64,000 nucleotides of DNA from G025836975 sp048751585 (lineage in GTDB: Bacteria > Pseudomonadota > Gammaproteobacteria > Burkholderiales > Burkholderiaceae_B), in assembly GCF_048751585.1 (NCBI RefSeq), contig NZ_JAZHOB010000011.1, forward strand, positions 62,001 to 126,000, read 5' to 3'. Each line of letters begins with the position of its first letter. The stretch's first letter is position 1. The notes below the pieces were generated by a model. That model was not told the origin of the DNA. It did not search any database and saw only the letters and a list, made by a program, of their open reading frames with translations. Below are positions 35,480 to 44,978 of this stretch, one piece after another. Made by a program: the position numbers and the translations under genes.

Positions 35480-36189
35480 TATTTAGCTCCTTGCGCGTTG
35501 CGGACAGTGCGTTGTTCTATGCGTTTTTCCGGGCTGGCGTTCAGCACGATGCGGTGCACGTAAATGCCCGGCAAATGAACGTGGTCTGGATCGAAAGTGC
35601 CGGTGTCGACGATTTCCTCGACCTCGACGATGGTGATCTTGCCGGCCATCGCCACGTTCGGATTGAAGTTGCGCGCTGTTTTACGGAACTGGAGGTTGCC
35701 GCTGCGGTCGGCCTTGTAGGCCTTGACCAGCGAAACGTCGGGAACGATGGAGCGTTCCATGACGTATTGCTCGCCGTCGAATTCGCGAATTTCCTTGCCG
35801 TCGGCCACGATGGTGCCCACGCCGGTGCGGGTGAAGAAGGCGGGAATGCCTGCGCCGCCGGCGCGCAGCTTTTCGGCCAGCGTGCCCTGGGGCGTGAATT
35901 CAAGCTCCAGCTCGCCCGCCAGGAATTGACGCTCGAACTCTTTGTTCTCGCCCACATACGAGGCGATCATCTTCTTGATCTGGCGGGTGGACAGCAACTG
36001 CCCCAAGCCGAAGCCGTCGACGCCGGCGTTGTTGCTGACGCAGGTCAGGCCCTGGACGCCCGAATCGCGCAAGGCGGCGATCAGGGCCTCGGGGATGCCG
36101 CAAAGGCCGAAACCGCCGACCGCGATGGTCTGACCGTCGGCGACGGCGCCTTTGAGCGCTTCTGCGGCGCTTGCATAGACTTTATCCAT
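35479..36189 (-). CDS. scoA: 3-oxoacid CoA-transferase subunit A
   Basis: Alpha subunit of the same CoA-transferase, 236 residues. It has the glycine-rich CoA-binding start VGGFGLCGIPEALIAAL, SNNAGVDGFGLGQLL, and GTLAEKLRAGGAGIPAFFTRTGVGT. AGGAG precedes the ATG. With scoB it forms a two-gene operon ended by the terminator at 34766-34805. The thioesterase gene upstream on the same strand is about 120 bases away and may or may not be co-transcribed. Confidence 0.93.
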   Translation of the reverse strand: MDKVYASAAEALKGAVADGQTIAVGGFGLCGIPEALIAALRDSGVQGLTCVSNNAGVDGFGLGQLLSTRQIKKMIASYVGENKEFERQFLAGELELEFTPQGTLAEKLRAGGAGIPAFFTRTGVGTIVADGKEIREFDGEQYVMERSIVPDVSLVKAYKADRSGNLQFRKTARNFNPNVAMAGKITIVEVEEIVDTGTFDPDHVHLPGIYVHRIVLNASPEKRIEQRTVRNAQGAK

Positions 36190-36310
36190 TACTCCTATCC
36201 TTATTCAATATTTCATGCGATGGCAGCCGGCCCGCAAGGGCTGGTGCCGTAAGTGATGAACCGAAAAAAGCAAAGAACGAAAAATCAATCATAAAGCGGG
36301 CGCGTCCGTG

Positions 36311-36754
36311 TCATTGTCGAGCAAACAAGGCGGAAAGCCGCTCCAGTTCCTGCGGCGTCCAGGGCATGGATTTACCCGTTTCCGCAGCCGCGCCAACCAT
36401 GACTTGGCGGCCTTTGGCATAGGCTACGCCCGGCTCGCCCTCGCGTTCGATCAGGGTATCCATGGCCAGGCTGGAGCGGCCCACGCGGGTAAGCACCTGG
36501 CTGACAACGACTGTCGCAGGATACAAAACAGGTTTCAGGAAATCGCAGGATACATGGGCAAGCACGGTTACCCTGTTCGGCGCAAGCACAGAGCCCGCCT
36601 GGGCGAACAGCTGGACCCGGGCCTCTTCGAGGTAGCGGAAATACACCGCGTTATTGACGTGATTCAGGGCGTCCAGGTCGCCCCAGCGCACCGGCATGGA
36701 CCAACGAAAGACGCCGCCCACCGGCGGCACGGAAATCGATTCGACATCTTGCAT
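36311..36754 (-). CDS. Hot-dog fold acyl-CoA thioesterase (4HBT family)
   Basis: A 147-residue hot-dog protein. The 4-hydroxybenzoyl-CoA thioesterase pattern is clear: MPVRWGDLDALNHVNNAVYFRYLEEARVQLF with the catalytic Asp and the helix that follows, then VVSQVLTRVGRSSLAMDTLI. It hydrolyses acyl-CoA esters; the chain length is unknown. ATG 36754 is chosen because the longer frame has no ribosome site. It diverges from the ETF-QO gene, so fatty-acid oxidation is a plausible setting. Confidence 0.87.
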   Translation of the reverse strand: MQDVESISVPPVGGVFRWSMPVRWGDLDALNHVNNAVYFRYLEEARVQLFAQAGSVLAPNRVTVLAHVSCDFLKPVLYPATVVVSQVLTRVGRSSLAMDTLIEREGEPGVAYAKGRQVMVGAAAETGKSMPWTPQELERLSALFARQ

Positions 36755-36932
36755 CGGCCTGCGCCCCTTTTGCCAAATGTATCGCAGCACCAAGTATAAC
36801 GTGGCGGCGGCATGAGGCACGGCGCGGTCCATCCGCCCCGCCGTCCCAGACTGCAATACAATTAGGCCGGAAAATCGAATGCCCGCATAGGGCCGCAGGC
36901 TGCACCAGACAGAACATACGGGAGATCTCTAC

Positions 36933-38579
36933 ATGGCTGAACGTGAATCAATGGAATACGACGTCGTCGTGGTCGGTGCGGGGCCGGCCGGCCTCGCCGC
37001 CGCGATCAGGCTCAAGCAATTGGCCGCTCAGCGCGAGCAGGAAATCAGCGTCTGCGTGCTTGAAAAAGGCGCCGAAGTGGGCGCGCACATCCTGTCCGGC
37101 GCCGTCATGGATACCCGTGCACTGACCGAGCTCATTCCCGACTGGAAAGAAAAAGGCGCTCCGCTGGAAACCGAGGTCACCGAGGACAAGTTTCTGTTCC
37201 TGACCGAAAAGGGTTCGCGCGCCACGCCCAACTGGCTGCTGCCCGAATGCTTCCAGAACCACGGCAACTACATTGTTCAGTTGGGCAATGTCGTGCGCTG
37301 GATGGGCGAGCAGGCCGAGGCCCTGGGCGTGGACCTGTTCCCCGGCTTCGCCGCAGCGGAAATCCTTTATACCGACAGCGGCGCCGTCAAGGGCGTGGCC
37401 ACCGGTGACATGGGCGTGGCCCGCGACGGCACGCACACCGAGCACTACCAGCCCGGCATGGAACTGCTTGCCCGCTACACCGTCTTCGCCGAAGGCTCGC
37501 GCGGCCAGTTGGGCCGCCAGTTGATCGAACGCTATCAGCTCGATGCCGGGCGCGATCCGCAAAGCTACGGCATAGGCATCAAGGAAATGTGGGAAGTTGA
37601 CCCATCGCAATCCCAGCCTGGGCTCGTGGTGCATACCGCCGGCTGGCCGCTCGATTCCGATACCTACGGCGGCTCCTTTCTTTATCACCTGTCCAACAAT
37701 ATCGTGGTGGTGGGGCTTGTGGTGGGACTGGACTACGCCAATCCCTGGCTCTCGCCCTTCGAGGAGTTCCAGCGCTACAAGACCCATCCCGCCATCCGCC
37801 CCACTTTCGAGGGCGGCAAGCGCATTGCCTACGGCGCCCGTTCGCTGACGGCGGGCGGCCTGCTGTCCCTGCCTAAACTTTGCTTCCCCGGCGGCGTCAT
37901 GGTGGGCTGCGAGGCCGGCGTGTTGAATGCATCGCGCATCAAGGGCAGCCACTCCGCCATCAAGACGGGCGCGCTGGCCGCCGAGGCCGCCTTCGACGCC
38001 ATCGTGGCCGACCGCCGCCACGACGAACTGACGGCCTACCCGGCCGCATTCGAGAATTCCTGGCTGCACGCCGAGCTGAACAAGGCCCGCAATTTCAAGC
38101 AGTGGTTCAAGAAGGGTCGCACCGTCGCCACCCTCATGACCGGTGTGGAGCAATGGCTGCTCAAGGGGAAAATGCCCTGGACGCTGCATCACAGCAAGCC
38201 CGATCACGCCTGCCTTCAACCCGCGGCGGAATGCGCCCGCATCGACTACCCGAAGCCCGACGGCAAGATCACCTTCGACCGCCTGAGCTCGGTGTTTATT
38301 TCCAACACCAATCATGACGAGAACGAGCCCGTGCATCTGACGCTAAAGGATGCGTCGATCCCGGTGTCGGTCAATCTGGCGAAATACGGCGGCCCCGAAG
38401 CACGCTACTGCCCGGCCGGCGTATATGAGTTCGTCAAGACGGACACGGGCGAGGACCGCCTGCAGATCAATGCGCAGAACTGCGTGCACTGCAAGACCTG
38501 CGACATCAAGGACCCCACGCAGAACATTGTATGGGTGGCCCCGCAAGGCGGCGAAGGCCCCGTCTACAACGGTATGTAA
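36933..38579 (+). CDS. Electron transfer flavoprotein-ubiquinone oxidoreductase
   Basis: This inner-membrane flavo-iron-sulfur enzyme passes electrons from ETF (acyl-CoA and amino-acid oxidation) to ubiquinone. The 548-residue protein has the FAD dinucleotide fold YDVVVVGAGPAGLAAAIRL near the start, the ubiquinone-site region, and a C-terminal [4Fe-4S] ferredoxin part with the cysteines CPAGVYEF and CVHCKTCDIKDPTQNI. GGGAG precedes ATG 36933. A short hairpin terminator follows. Confidence 0.95.
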   Translation: MAERESMEYDVVVVGAGPAGLAAAIRLKQLAAQREQEISVCVLEKGAEVGAHILSGAVMDTRALTELIPDWKEKGAPLETEVTEDKFLFLTEKGSRATPNWLLPECFQNHGNYIVQLGNVVRWMGEQAEALGVDLFPGFAAAEILYTDSGAVKGVATGDMGVARDGTHTEHYQPGMELLARYTVFAEGSRGQLGRQLIERYQLDAGRDPQSYGIGIKEMWEVDPSQSQPGLVVHTAGWPLDSDTYGGSFLYHLSNNIVVVGLVVGLDYANPWLSPFEEFQRYKTHPAIRPTFEGGKRIAYGARSLTAGGLLSLPKLCFPGGVMVGCEAGVLNASRIKGSHSAIKTGALAAEAAFDAIVADRRHDELTAYPAAFENSWLHAELNKARNFKQWFKKGRTVATLMTGVEQWLLKGKMPWTLHHSKPDHACLQPAAECARIDYPKPDGKITFDRLSSVFISNTNHDENEPVHLTLKDASIPVSVNLAKYGGPEARYCPAGVYEFVKTDTGEDRLQINAQNCVHCKTCDIKDPTQNIVWVAPQGGEGPVYNGM

Positions 38580-38588
38580 TACAGTCCG

Positions 38589-38622
38589 AAAGGCCTTGCG
38601 GCGTCAGCGCCGCAAGGCCTTT
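38589..38622. terminator. Bidirectional terminator between ETF-QO and the EamA gene
   Basis: A perfect 15-base stem (38589-38603 with 38608-38622) and four-base loop. The stop codon of the minus-strand EamA gene lies in the loop, and its last codons (encoding RKALRR) form one arm. No long T run follows in either direction, so efficiency is uncertain. Confidence 0.7.
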
Positions 38623-39500
38623 CGCCTGGGTCCGGGCAGGTTCACGGCCACCAGTCCCGCCATGATGAAGGCAACGCCGATCAGCTCCAGCACGGTCGGG
38701 CGTTCCGACAGCAGTAGCCAAGCCAGGATCACGGTCAGCACCGGGACGCCCAGGCTGGACATGCCCGCCACGGTGGCGCTGACACGGCGCACGACCGACA
38801 GCCACAACCACCAGCCCAGGCCCGAAGCGATGATGGCCATATAGGCCACTCCCCAGAACAACACAGGTTCCCAGACGATATCCTGCTGGGGAAACGCCAG
38901 AGTGATCGGCCAGGTCAGAATGGCGCCCAGCAGCATCTGCCAGGCGGTCAGGTTCAGCACATTGGGCGTATGGCGCTGGAACATCATCTTAGCCAGCACC
39001 GTACCGATGCCCCAGCATGCGCCTCCGGCCAGGGCCAGCAGCGATCCCGTCATCGAACCCAGCCCTTCCCACGGCGCGATGATGGCGACCAAGCCCAAAG
39101 CTGCCAACCCAAACGCCCACAGATGGCGCCGGGTGGGCCGGTCGCCCAGCAATATCCAGGCGAACAGCACCACCCAGAATGGCATGGTGTAGGCCAGCAT
39201 GACCACATGCCCCGCCCCGCCGCTGACCAGCGCAAGCTGGCACAGGCACTGAAAGGCCGTGGTCTGGAAGACGGCAATGCCCACGGTCAGCCAAAACGGC
39301 GGGAATTTCAATGACTGCCGCGTGACCACCAAGGCGACGAACAGAACGAGAAAAGCGATGGCGTAGCGCACCATGACCAAGTCGAAGGGTCCGATGAAGC
39401 TGGACAGGTGCTTCATGATTATCCAGCTGAATCCCCAAAGGGTAACGGTCAGGCCCATTAACAACATGGCGCCCCGGTCGGACGGGTTCGATTTCAACAT
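38604..39500 (-). CDS. EamA/DMT family transporter
   Basis: A 298-residue inner-membrane protein with ten predicted helices in two EamA repeats (about 12-140 and 155-285). Typical features are GFSWIIMKHLSSFIGPFDLVMVRY in the first helix pair and LGVPVLTVILAWLLLSERPTVLELIGVAFIMAGL in the second repeat. Such proteins export metabolites or drugs; the substrate is unknown. An intrinsic terminator separates it from acs upstream on the same strand. Confidence 0.87.
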   Translation of the reverse strand: MLKSNPSDRGAMLLMGLTVTLWGFSWIIMKHLSSFIGPFDLVMVRYAIAFLVLFVALVVTRQSLKFPPFWLTVGIAVFQTTAFQCLCQLALVSGGAGHVVMLAYTMPFWVVLFAWILLGDRPTRRHLWAFGLAALGLVAIIAPWEGLGSMTGSLLALAGGACWGIGTVLAKMMFQRHTPNVLNLTAWQMLLGAILTWPITLAFPQQDIVWEPVLFWGVAYMAIIASGLGWWLWLSVVRRVSATVAGMSSLGVPVLTVILAWLLLSERPTVLELIGVAFIMAGLVAVNLPGPRRKALRR

Positions 39501-39536
39501 ACGCTCCGCAGTACGGATTTTTTAGTTCGGGAAAAG

Positions 39537-39562
39537 AAAAATCAGGCCGCAGCCTGATTTTT
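39537..39562 (-). terminator. Intrinsic terminator downstream of acs
   Basis: A perfect 11-base stem (39537-39547 with 39552-39562), loop CGCA, flanked by T on both strands. It lies about 130 bases after the acs stop. Confidence 0.78.
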
Positions 39563-39691
39563 CGGTCTGTACATCAGCGCCTTGACCGCCTGTTTGGCTA
39601 AAACCAAAAAGCAGACAAGGCAGCAGGCGACACAATATATCACCCCGGCCCGCCCCTGCCATCTGCCAGGAGCAAGCCGCCGGCGCGAAAA

Positions 39692-41671
39692 CTAGTGCGC
39701 CTGAGACAACTGGTCGAGAATGGCCGGATTTTCAAGCGTGGAGACGTCCTGGGTGACCTCTTCGCCCTTAGCCACCACCCGTAACAAGCGCCGCATGATC
39801 TTGCCGGAGCGGGTCTTGGGCAGATTCTCGCCAAAACGTATGTCTTTGGGTTTGGCAATGGGGCCGATTTCCTTGGCTACCCAATCGCGCAACTGCTTGG
39901 CAACAGCATTGGCTTCGTCACCCTCGGGCAGCGAGCGCTTAAGCACCACAAAGGCCACGACGGCTTCGCCGGTGGTGGCATCGGGCCGCCCGACCACAGC
40001 GGCTTCGGCCACCAGCTCGTGCGCCACCAGGGCCGACTCGACTTCCATGGTGCCAAGACGGTGACCCGACACATTCAGCACGTCGTCGATGCGGCCCATG
40101 ATCCAGAAATAATCGTCGCTATCGCGCTGGGCGCCGTCGCCTGCCAAGTAATAGCCTTTGAGTTCGGGCGGGAAATAGCTTTTCTTGAAGCGCTCGGGGT
40201 CGTTCCAAATCGTGCGTATCATGGCGGGCCACGGGCGCTTGATGACCAGGAAACCACCCTTGCCGCGCCCCACCTCTTCGCCGGCCTCGTCGACCACGGC
40301 GGCCTCGATGCCCGGCAGCGGCAAAGTGCAGGAGCCCGGTTTGAGCGGCGTTACGCCGGGTAAAGGAGTGATCATGTGGGCGCCGGTTTCGGTCTGCCAC
40401 CAGGTATCCAGCACCGGGCAGCGCTCGCGCCCCACATTGGTGTAGTACCACATCCAGGCTTCGGGGTTGATGGGCTCGCCCACCGAACCGATAATGCGCA
40501 GGCTGTTTAAATCGTATTCACGCGGATGGTATTCCGGCGCCGCTTCGGCCGCCTTGGTCAGCGAGCGGATGGCGGTGGGAGCCGTATAGAACACAGTCAC
40601 CTTGTGGCGCTGGATCATGTCCCAGAATCGGCCGACGTTCGGATAGGTGGGCACGCCTTCGAAGACGACCTGCGTCAGGCCGGCGGCCAAAGGCCCATAA
40701 GTGATATAGGTGTGGCCGGTCACCCAGCCCACATCGGCCGTGCACCAGAAGACATCGCTGTCCTTGGCGTCGAAGGTCCACTTGACCGTCAGCAGCGACC
40801 ACAGCAGGAAACCCGCCGCCGCATGTTGCACGCCCTTGGGCTTGCCGGTAGAACCCGAGGTGTACAAAATGAACAAGGGGTGTTCGGCATTAAGCGGAAC
40901 GGCCTCGCAGACCGGGGATTGGTTGGCGCAGACATCGTGCATCCACAGGTCGCGTCCTTCGTTCCATTGCATCTTGCCGCCGGTGCGCTTGTACACGATG
41001 ACGTGGCTGACGGCCTCGCAGCCGCCCATGGTCAGGGCTTCGTCGACAGCGCTTTTAAGCGGTATCGACTTGCCGCCGCGCACCTGCTCGTCGGCGGTGA
41101 TGACCAGCGTGGCGCCTACGTCTACGGTGCGCTCGTGCAGGCTTTTAGAGGAAAAGCCGCCGAAAACCACTGAGTGGATAATGCCCAGGCGCGCGCATGC
41201 CTGCATGGCCACCACGGCCTCGATCGACATTGGCATGTAGATGATGGCGCGTTCGCCGGTCTTGTGTCCCAGGGCCTTGATGCCGTTGGCGAACTCACAA
41301 ACCCGGGCATGCAATTCTTTATAGGTAACCTTGCTTACCTTGCCGTCGTCCGACTCGAAAATAAGCGCCGTTTTATTGGCGGTTGGGGTGTCCAGATGCC
41401 TGTCCAGGCAATTGGCTGAAACATTCAGCTCGCCATCGCCAAACCAACGATAAAACGGCGCTTCCGATTCGTCGAGCACCTTGGTGAAGGGTTTGTCCCA
41501 TTTCAGGTTTTCACGCGCCAGGCGCGACCAGAAGGCATCGGGCGATTTTTCCGCTTCGGCGCACAGGGCCTTGTAGCCCTCCATGCCCGATATGGCGGCG
41601 CCTTCGACCAGATTCTGGAAGGGGGGAAAGACCCGGTTTTCTATAAGTACCGATTCAATTTCATTCGACAT
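39692..41671 (-). CDS. acs: Acetyl-CoA synthetase (AMP-forming)
   Basis: This enzyme makes acetyl-CoA from acetate, ATP and CoA. The 659-residue protein matches Acs in full: the N-terminal FWSRLARENLKWDKPFTKVLD, the P-loop LYTSGSTGKPKGVQH, WCTADVGWVTGHTYITYGPL, DTWWQTETGAHMITPLPG, and the C-terminal lysine that protein acetyltransferases modify (PKTRSGKIMRRLLR, Lys624). GGAG lies 10 bases before ATG 41671. Confidence 0.96.
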   Translation of the reverse strand: MSNEIESVLIENRVFPPFQNLVEGAAISGMEGYKALCAEAEKSPDAFWSRLARENLKWDKPFTKVLDESEAPFYRWFGDGELNVSANCLDRHLDTPTANKTALIFESDDGKVSKVTYKELHARVCEFANGIKALGHKTGERAIIYMPMSIEAVVAMQACARLGIIHSVVFGGFSSKSLHERTVDVGATLVITADEQVRGGKSIPLKSAVDEALTMGGCEAVSHVIVYKRTGGKMQWNEGRDLWMHDVCANQSPVCEAVPLNAEHPLFILYTSGSTGKPKGVQHAAAGFLLWSLLTVKWTFDAKDSDVFWCTADVGWVTGHTYITYGPLAAGLTQVVFEGVPTYPNVGRFWDMIQRHKVTVFYTAPTAIRSLTKAAEAAPEYHPREYDLNSLRIIGSVGEPINPEAWMWYYTNVGRERCPVLDTWWQTETGAHMITPLPGVTPLKPGSCTLPLPGIEAAVVDEAGEEVGRGKGGFLVIKRPWPAMIRTIWNDPERFKKSYFPPELKGYYLAGDGAQRDSDDYFWIMGRIDDVLNVSGHRLGTMEVESALVAHELVAEAAVVGRPDATTGEAVVAFVVLKRSLPEGDEANAVAKQLRDWVAKEIGPIAKPKDIRFGENLPKTRSGKIMRRLLRVVAKGEEVTQDVSTLENPAILDQLSQAH

Positions 41672-41797
41672 TGCTGCAGGCTCCTTTTTTTAAAGTGTGT
41701 TGTTCGAGTTATCCGCCCACCGTAGCTGTTCAGACTTACTGCATGCTGACAAATCCGGGCAAAATCAATCAAACATTGTCACAATTGCGGGAATTAT

Positions 41798-43135
41798 TCA
41801 TGCAGACATAGTATCGCGCACCCGCGAGCCGCGAGCAAAATCCAGCCTTGAGAGTACGGCCAATCCGGCCACGAAGAACAAGCCGGTGCAAAGCAGCGCC
41901 AGGCGATGATTGCCGCCGGTCAGCCAGGTAACCAGCCCGTAGCACAGCGGCCCCACCACCGCCGCCAATTGCGTGGCGAATGTCCATAGGGAATAGAACT
42001 CGGCCAGCCGCTGCCTGGGCGCCAGCGCCCCCACCATGGCGCGGCCGGCGCTTTGGCTGGTGCCCATGCAAAGGCCCGCCACCATGGCCGCCAGCCAGAA
42101 AACCCAGGCCTGGACCGCCGCGTATGCCAGTCCTATCATGACGATCCAGCCCACCAAGGTGATGGAAAGCGCTAGCTTGTGGCCGATGCGGTCTTGCGCG
42201 TAGCCGAACAGGAAGGCGCCGGCGGCCGCGGCGATATTCACCGTGAAAACCAGCAGCATGGTCTGCGCCATGGTGAAGCCCATGGCTTCAGTGGCGTAGA
42301 CCGCCGACAAGGTAATGACCACGGCAATGCCGGCCTGGTAGCAAGCGCCGCACATCAGCAAAAGGCGGAAATCGACGAAATCCCGTTTGGTTTCATGCCA
42401 TGCGGCCAGCAGGCGGGCCAGCATGCCTTGCTTGGGTCTATGGGTGGGCGGTGTGCGCTCTCGCAGGAAAAGAAAGGATGGAATGGCGGCAATGGCGAAT
42501 ATGACCGCCGTAAGGACCATGACATAGGGTACGTACTGGCTGGCGGGCTCGTTATTAGCGCTGGCCCAGGACACCACCGCCAGCGATAGCCCCAGCGTCA
42601 GCATGCCCCCGAAATAGCCAAAGCTCCAGCCCCATCCCGATACGCGGCCCAGGCCTTCGGGCCGGGCGATTTCGGGCAGAAAGGCCGCAACGATGGATTC
42701 GCCCACGCAATAACAATAGTTGGACAGGGCAATCGCAAACAGGCCCCAGGCAATATCCCCCGGGCCGGTGAATGCCAGCAGCAAAGTGGCCAGGACGCAG
42801 CCCACTGTGCTGGTGAAGAGCAAGCGCCGCTTGCCCGCCCTGGCGTCGGCGCGCGCACCCAGCGAGGGCATGGTCAGCATGATCATCAGGTAGGAAAAAG
42901 ACAGGGCGGCGGTAAACGCCAAAGTACCCCATGACTTTTCCGCGGCCACCACGCCCACGAAGTAGGCGCTGAACACCGTGGTCAGGACGACGGTGGTATA
43001 GCCCGAATTGGCGAAGTCGTACATGGCCCAGGCCCAGACCTCGCGCTTGCCTATCCCGGGATTCAGGATGGAACCGCCGGCGGTCGCCGGCGGTTCCGCC
43101 CCGGCATCCGATACCGGTGCCGGGCGCTGCGTCAT
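41798..43135 (-). CDS. UMF1/Atg22-type MFS transporter
   Basis: A 445-residue transporter with about 12 membrane helices. The opening KREVWAWAMYDFANSGYTTVVLTTVFSAYFV is the signature of the UMF1 (Atg22-like) branch of the major facilitator superfamily; SNYCYCVGESIVAAFLPEIARPEGLGRVSGWGWSFGYFGG is equally typical. The substrate is unknown; yeast Atg22 exports amino acids from the vacuole. Its ATG overlaps the stop of the GlcG/HbpS-like gene (ATGA at 43132-43135), so the two are translated together. Confidence 0.88.
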   Translation of the reverse strand: MTQRPAPVSDAGAEPPATAGGSILNPGIGKREVWAWAMYDFANSGYTTVVLTTVFSAYFVGVVAAEKSWGTLAFTAALSFSYLMIMLTMPSLGARADARAGKRRLLFTSTVGCVLATLLLAFTGPGDIAWGLFAIALSNYCYCVGESIVAAFLPEIARPEGLGRVSGWGWSFGYFGGMLTLGLSLAVVSWASANNEPASQYVPYVMVLTAVIFAIAAIPSFLFLRERTPPTHRPKQGMLARLLAAWHETKRDFVDFRLLLMCGACYQAGIAVVITLSAVYATEAMGFTMAQTMLLVFTVNIAAAAGAFLFGYAQDRIGHKLALSITLVGWIVMIGLAYAAVQAWVFWLAAMVAGLCMGTSQSAGRAMVGALAPRQRLAEFYSLWTFATQLAAVVGPLCYGLVTWLTGGNHRLALLCTGLFFVAGLAVLSRLDFARGSRVRDTMSA

Positions 43136-43539
43136 AGTTTCAAAGCGGCAATCCCGGCACGGGCGACTTCGACGTCTTCCGTGGACTTCACGCCCGACAC
43201 GCCCACGGCGCCGACCACCTGGCCGTCGACGATAACCGGTACGCCGCCTTCAAGCATGCCTTCCAGGCCCGGGGCGGACAGGAAGGACACGCGCCCCTGA
43301 TTGATGGTTTCTTCGTAGATGCGCGATTCGCGGCGGCCCAGGGCGGCAGTACGCGCCTTGGCCGGAGAAATCTGCGCCGAGATGGGTGCGGCACCGTCCA
43401 GGCGCTGCAAGCCCAGCAAATGACCGCCATCGTCGACCACGGAAATAGTCACCGGCCATTGCTGCTGGACCGCGTGTTTTTCGGCGGCGGACAAAATCGC
43501 TTGGACATCGGCAAGGCTTAATACAGGCTTGGTTTTCAT
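43132..43539 (-). CDS. GlcG/HbpS family haem-binding-type protein
   Basis: A 135-residue single-domain protein. The GlcG/HbpS pattern is seen in LSLADVQAILSAAEKHAVQQQWPVTISVVDDGGHLLGLQRLDGA, KARTAALGRRES and GGVPVIVDGQVVGAVGVSGVKSTEDVEVARAG. Streptomyces HbpS binds haem and senses redox stress; the role of most homologues is unknown. ATG 43539 is chosen for AGGGA upstream. No signal peptide is present, so it is cytoplasmic. It is coupled to the UMF1 transporter, suggesting a shared ligand. Confidence 0.85.
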   Translation of the reverse strand: MKTKPVLSLADVQAILSAAEKHAVQQQWPVTISVVDDGGHLLGLQRLDGAAPISAQISPAKARTAALGRRESRIYEETINQGRVSFLSAPGLEGMLEGGVPVIVDGQVVGAVGVSGVKSTEDVEVARAGIAALKL

Positions 43540-43832
43540 GCGTTTCCCTGGAAATGAATCAATTAATGACAATGAATAAGGAAGGTCGGAGTTCGTTTCG
43601 GCCTATAGACTAGCCCGCCCCGCGCATGGAGTAAAGCCCCAACTTTTAGATAAAACTCCTTTACGCCAATGGCATGAACCGTTAAACTCCCGGGATTGCT
43701 CACGTTCAGTTTGCGCAAAACCCGCTGTTTTTTAGTGGCAACTTGCCGTTAAATGTTATCGATTTGACCTCTATTTGATACAAAATCGAACATTCGGCAA
43801 GCTGGCTTTGTGCAAGCGAAAACCCTAAGACT

Positions 43833-44483
43833 ATGCCGCCGCAACGACTATTTCGCCTATCCCCGTACATCAGTTCCTCTACCTTCTTGCGCGGCGCAAA
43901 GTCTGTGGTGCTTGTTGCGACGCTCGTATTGGCCGGCTGCGCCACCAATGCAAACAAGCAGCTTGCCGAAACCAATCCAAGCCGCATAGCACGCGACAAC
44001 TATCTTTCCTACACGCAGTCCGATCCCCTGGGCAAGTATCTTTCGAACCAGGAACAGGCCTACTCCACCCCTCCCAAGACCACCCGGGCACTGGCCAGCA
44101 CCGCGCTAAGCGTGCTGGGCATCAAATATCGCTATGGCGGTGAAGCGCCCAATACGGGCTTCGACTGCAGCGGGCTGGTCATTTACGCCGCTGAAAAATC
44201 CCTGGGACTCAAGCTGCCGCGCCGTTCGGCCGAAATCGCCCGGGAAGGCACATCGGTCAAGCGCGACGAACTGAAGCGGGGAGACCTGGTGTTCTTCAAC
44301 ACCCGCGGCCACCGCTACTCGCATGTGGGTATTTATCTGGGCGACCGCAAGTTCGTCCATGCGCCTCGCAAAGGCTCGGTCGTACGCATCGAAGACATGG
44401 ACATCGCCTACTGGAAAAAGCGCTACAACGGCGCCCGCCGACTGGCCAGCAACAACGCCACAGACATCCTGTCGGCCAAATAA
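43833..44483 (+). CDS. NlpC/P60 family cell-wall endopeptidase lipoprotein
   Basis: A 216-residue lipoprotein that should cleave peptidoglycan stem peptides. The signal sequence ends in the lipobox LAGC (Cys36). The C40 catalytic triad is complete: Cys112 in FDCSGLV, His164 in YSHVGIYLG and His176 in FVHAPR. It resembles the E. coli Spr/MepS group. It converges with the DUF2325 gene. Confidence 0.92.
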   Translation: MPPQRLFRLSPYISSSTFLRGAKSVVLVATLVLAGCATNANKQLAETNPSRIARDNYLSYTQSDPLGKYLSNQEQAYSTPPKTTRALASTALSVLGIKYRYGGEAPNTGFDCSGLVIYAAEKSLGLKLPRRSAEIAREGTSVKRDELKRGDLVFFNTRGHRYSHVGIYLGDRKFVHAPRKGSVVRIEDMDIAYWKKRYNGARRLASNNATDILSAK

Positions 44484-44488
44484 AATAG

Positions 44489-44520
44489 GCGCAAGGGTTC
44501 TTCCGGGAACCCATGTGCGC
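44489..44520. terminator. Hairpin between convergent nlpC and DUF2325 genes
   Basis: GCGCA and GGGTTC pair with GAACCC and TGCGC around a short loop (44489-44520), with a three-base interruption. There is no T run, so it is a weak bidirectional terminator candidate. Confidence 0.4.
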
Positions 44521-44523
44521 TGG

Positions 44524-44946
44524 CTATCTTGGCCTTACGCGGCCGCCTGACATCCCACGCCCGCCACCGCCTTCAGCGGCCATCTGCTGCGCCCCCCTCT
44601 TCATCTGCTGATTGCCGCCCGCTTGCTGGGGGCTGGAACATGCTTCACAGTAGCCGCACTGATTCAAGGCCTGCTTCACGCTGCATACGGAACGCCGGCA
44701 GGCCAACACGCGTATTCCGGCCTTTTGCGCCGCGGCCCGGAATGTCTTCATGACATTGTGGCCCAGGAAATCGGTAAGCAATATCAGCAACTCGGTGCCC
44801 GAGGGCAGTTGCAAGGTCTTTTTCTGATGAGAGGGATCGCGGCCGCTGATGTGGTGGCGGATGGCGATATTGTGACCCTTGAGCAGATCGGGGATATTTC
44901 CCAGGCGATCGGCTCCTACGACTACAGCGCTGACGAATTGGGACAT
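44524..44946 (-). CDS. DUF2325 domain protein, predicted iron-regulated
   Basis: A 140-residue protein. Residues 4-95 match the DUF2325 pattern: VVVGADRLGNIPDLLKGHNIAIRHHISGRDPSHQKK, then LPSGTELLILLTDFLGHNVMKTFRAAAQKAGIRVLACRRS. The tail adds a cysteine cluster (Cys83, Cys88, and CGYCEAC with Cys97, Cys100, Cys103) and a Gly/Gln/Arg-rich end. Function unknown. The promoter contains a Fur box, so expression should rise in iron starvation, and the cysteines could bind a metal or cluster. It converges with the NlpC/P60 gene. Confidence 0.82.
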   Translation of the reverse strand: MSQFVSAVVVGADRLGNIPDLLKGHNIAIRHHISGRDPSHQKKTLQLPSGTELLILLTDFLGHNVMKTFRAAAQKAGIRVLACRRSVCSVKQALNQCGYCEACSSPQQAGGNQQMKRGAQQMAAEGGGGRGMSGGRVRPR

Positions 44947-44978
44947 GACGGCTCCAGAACAAGAAAAAGTGTTCCGTA

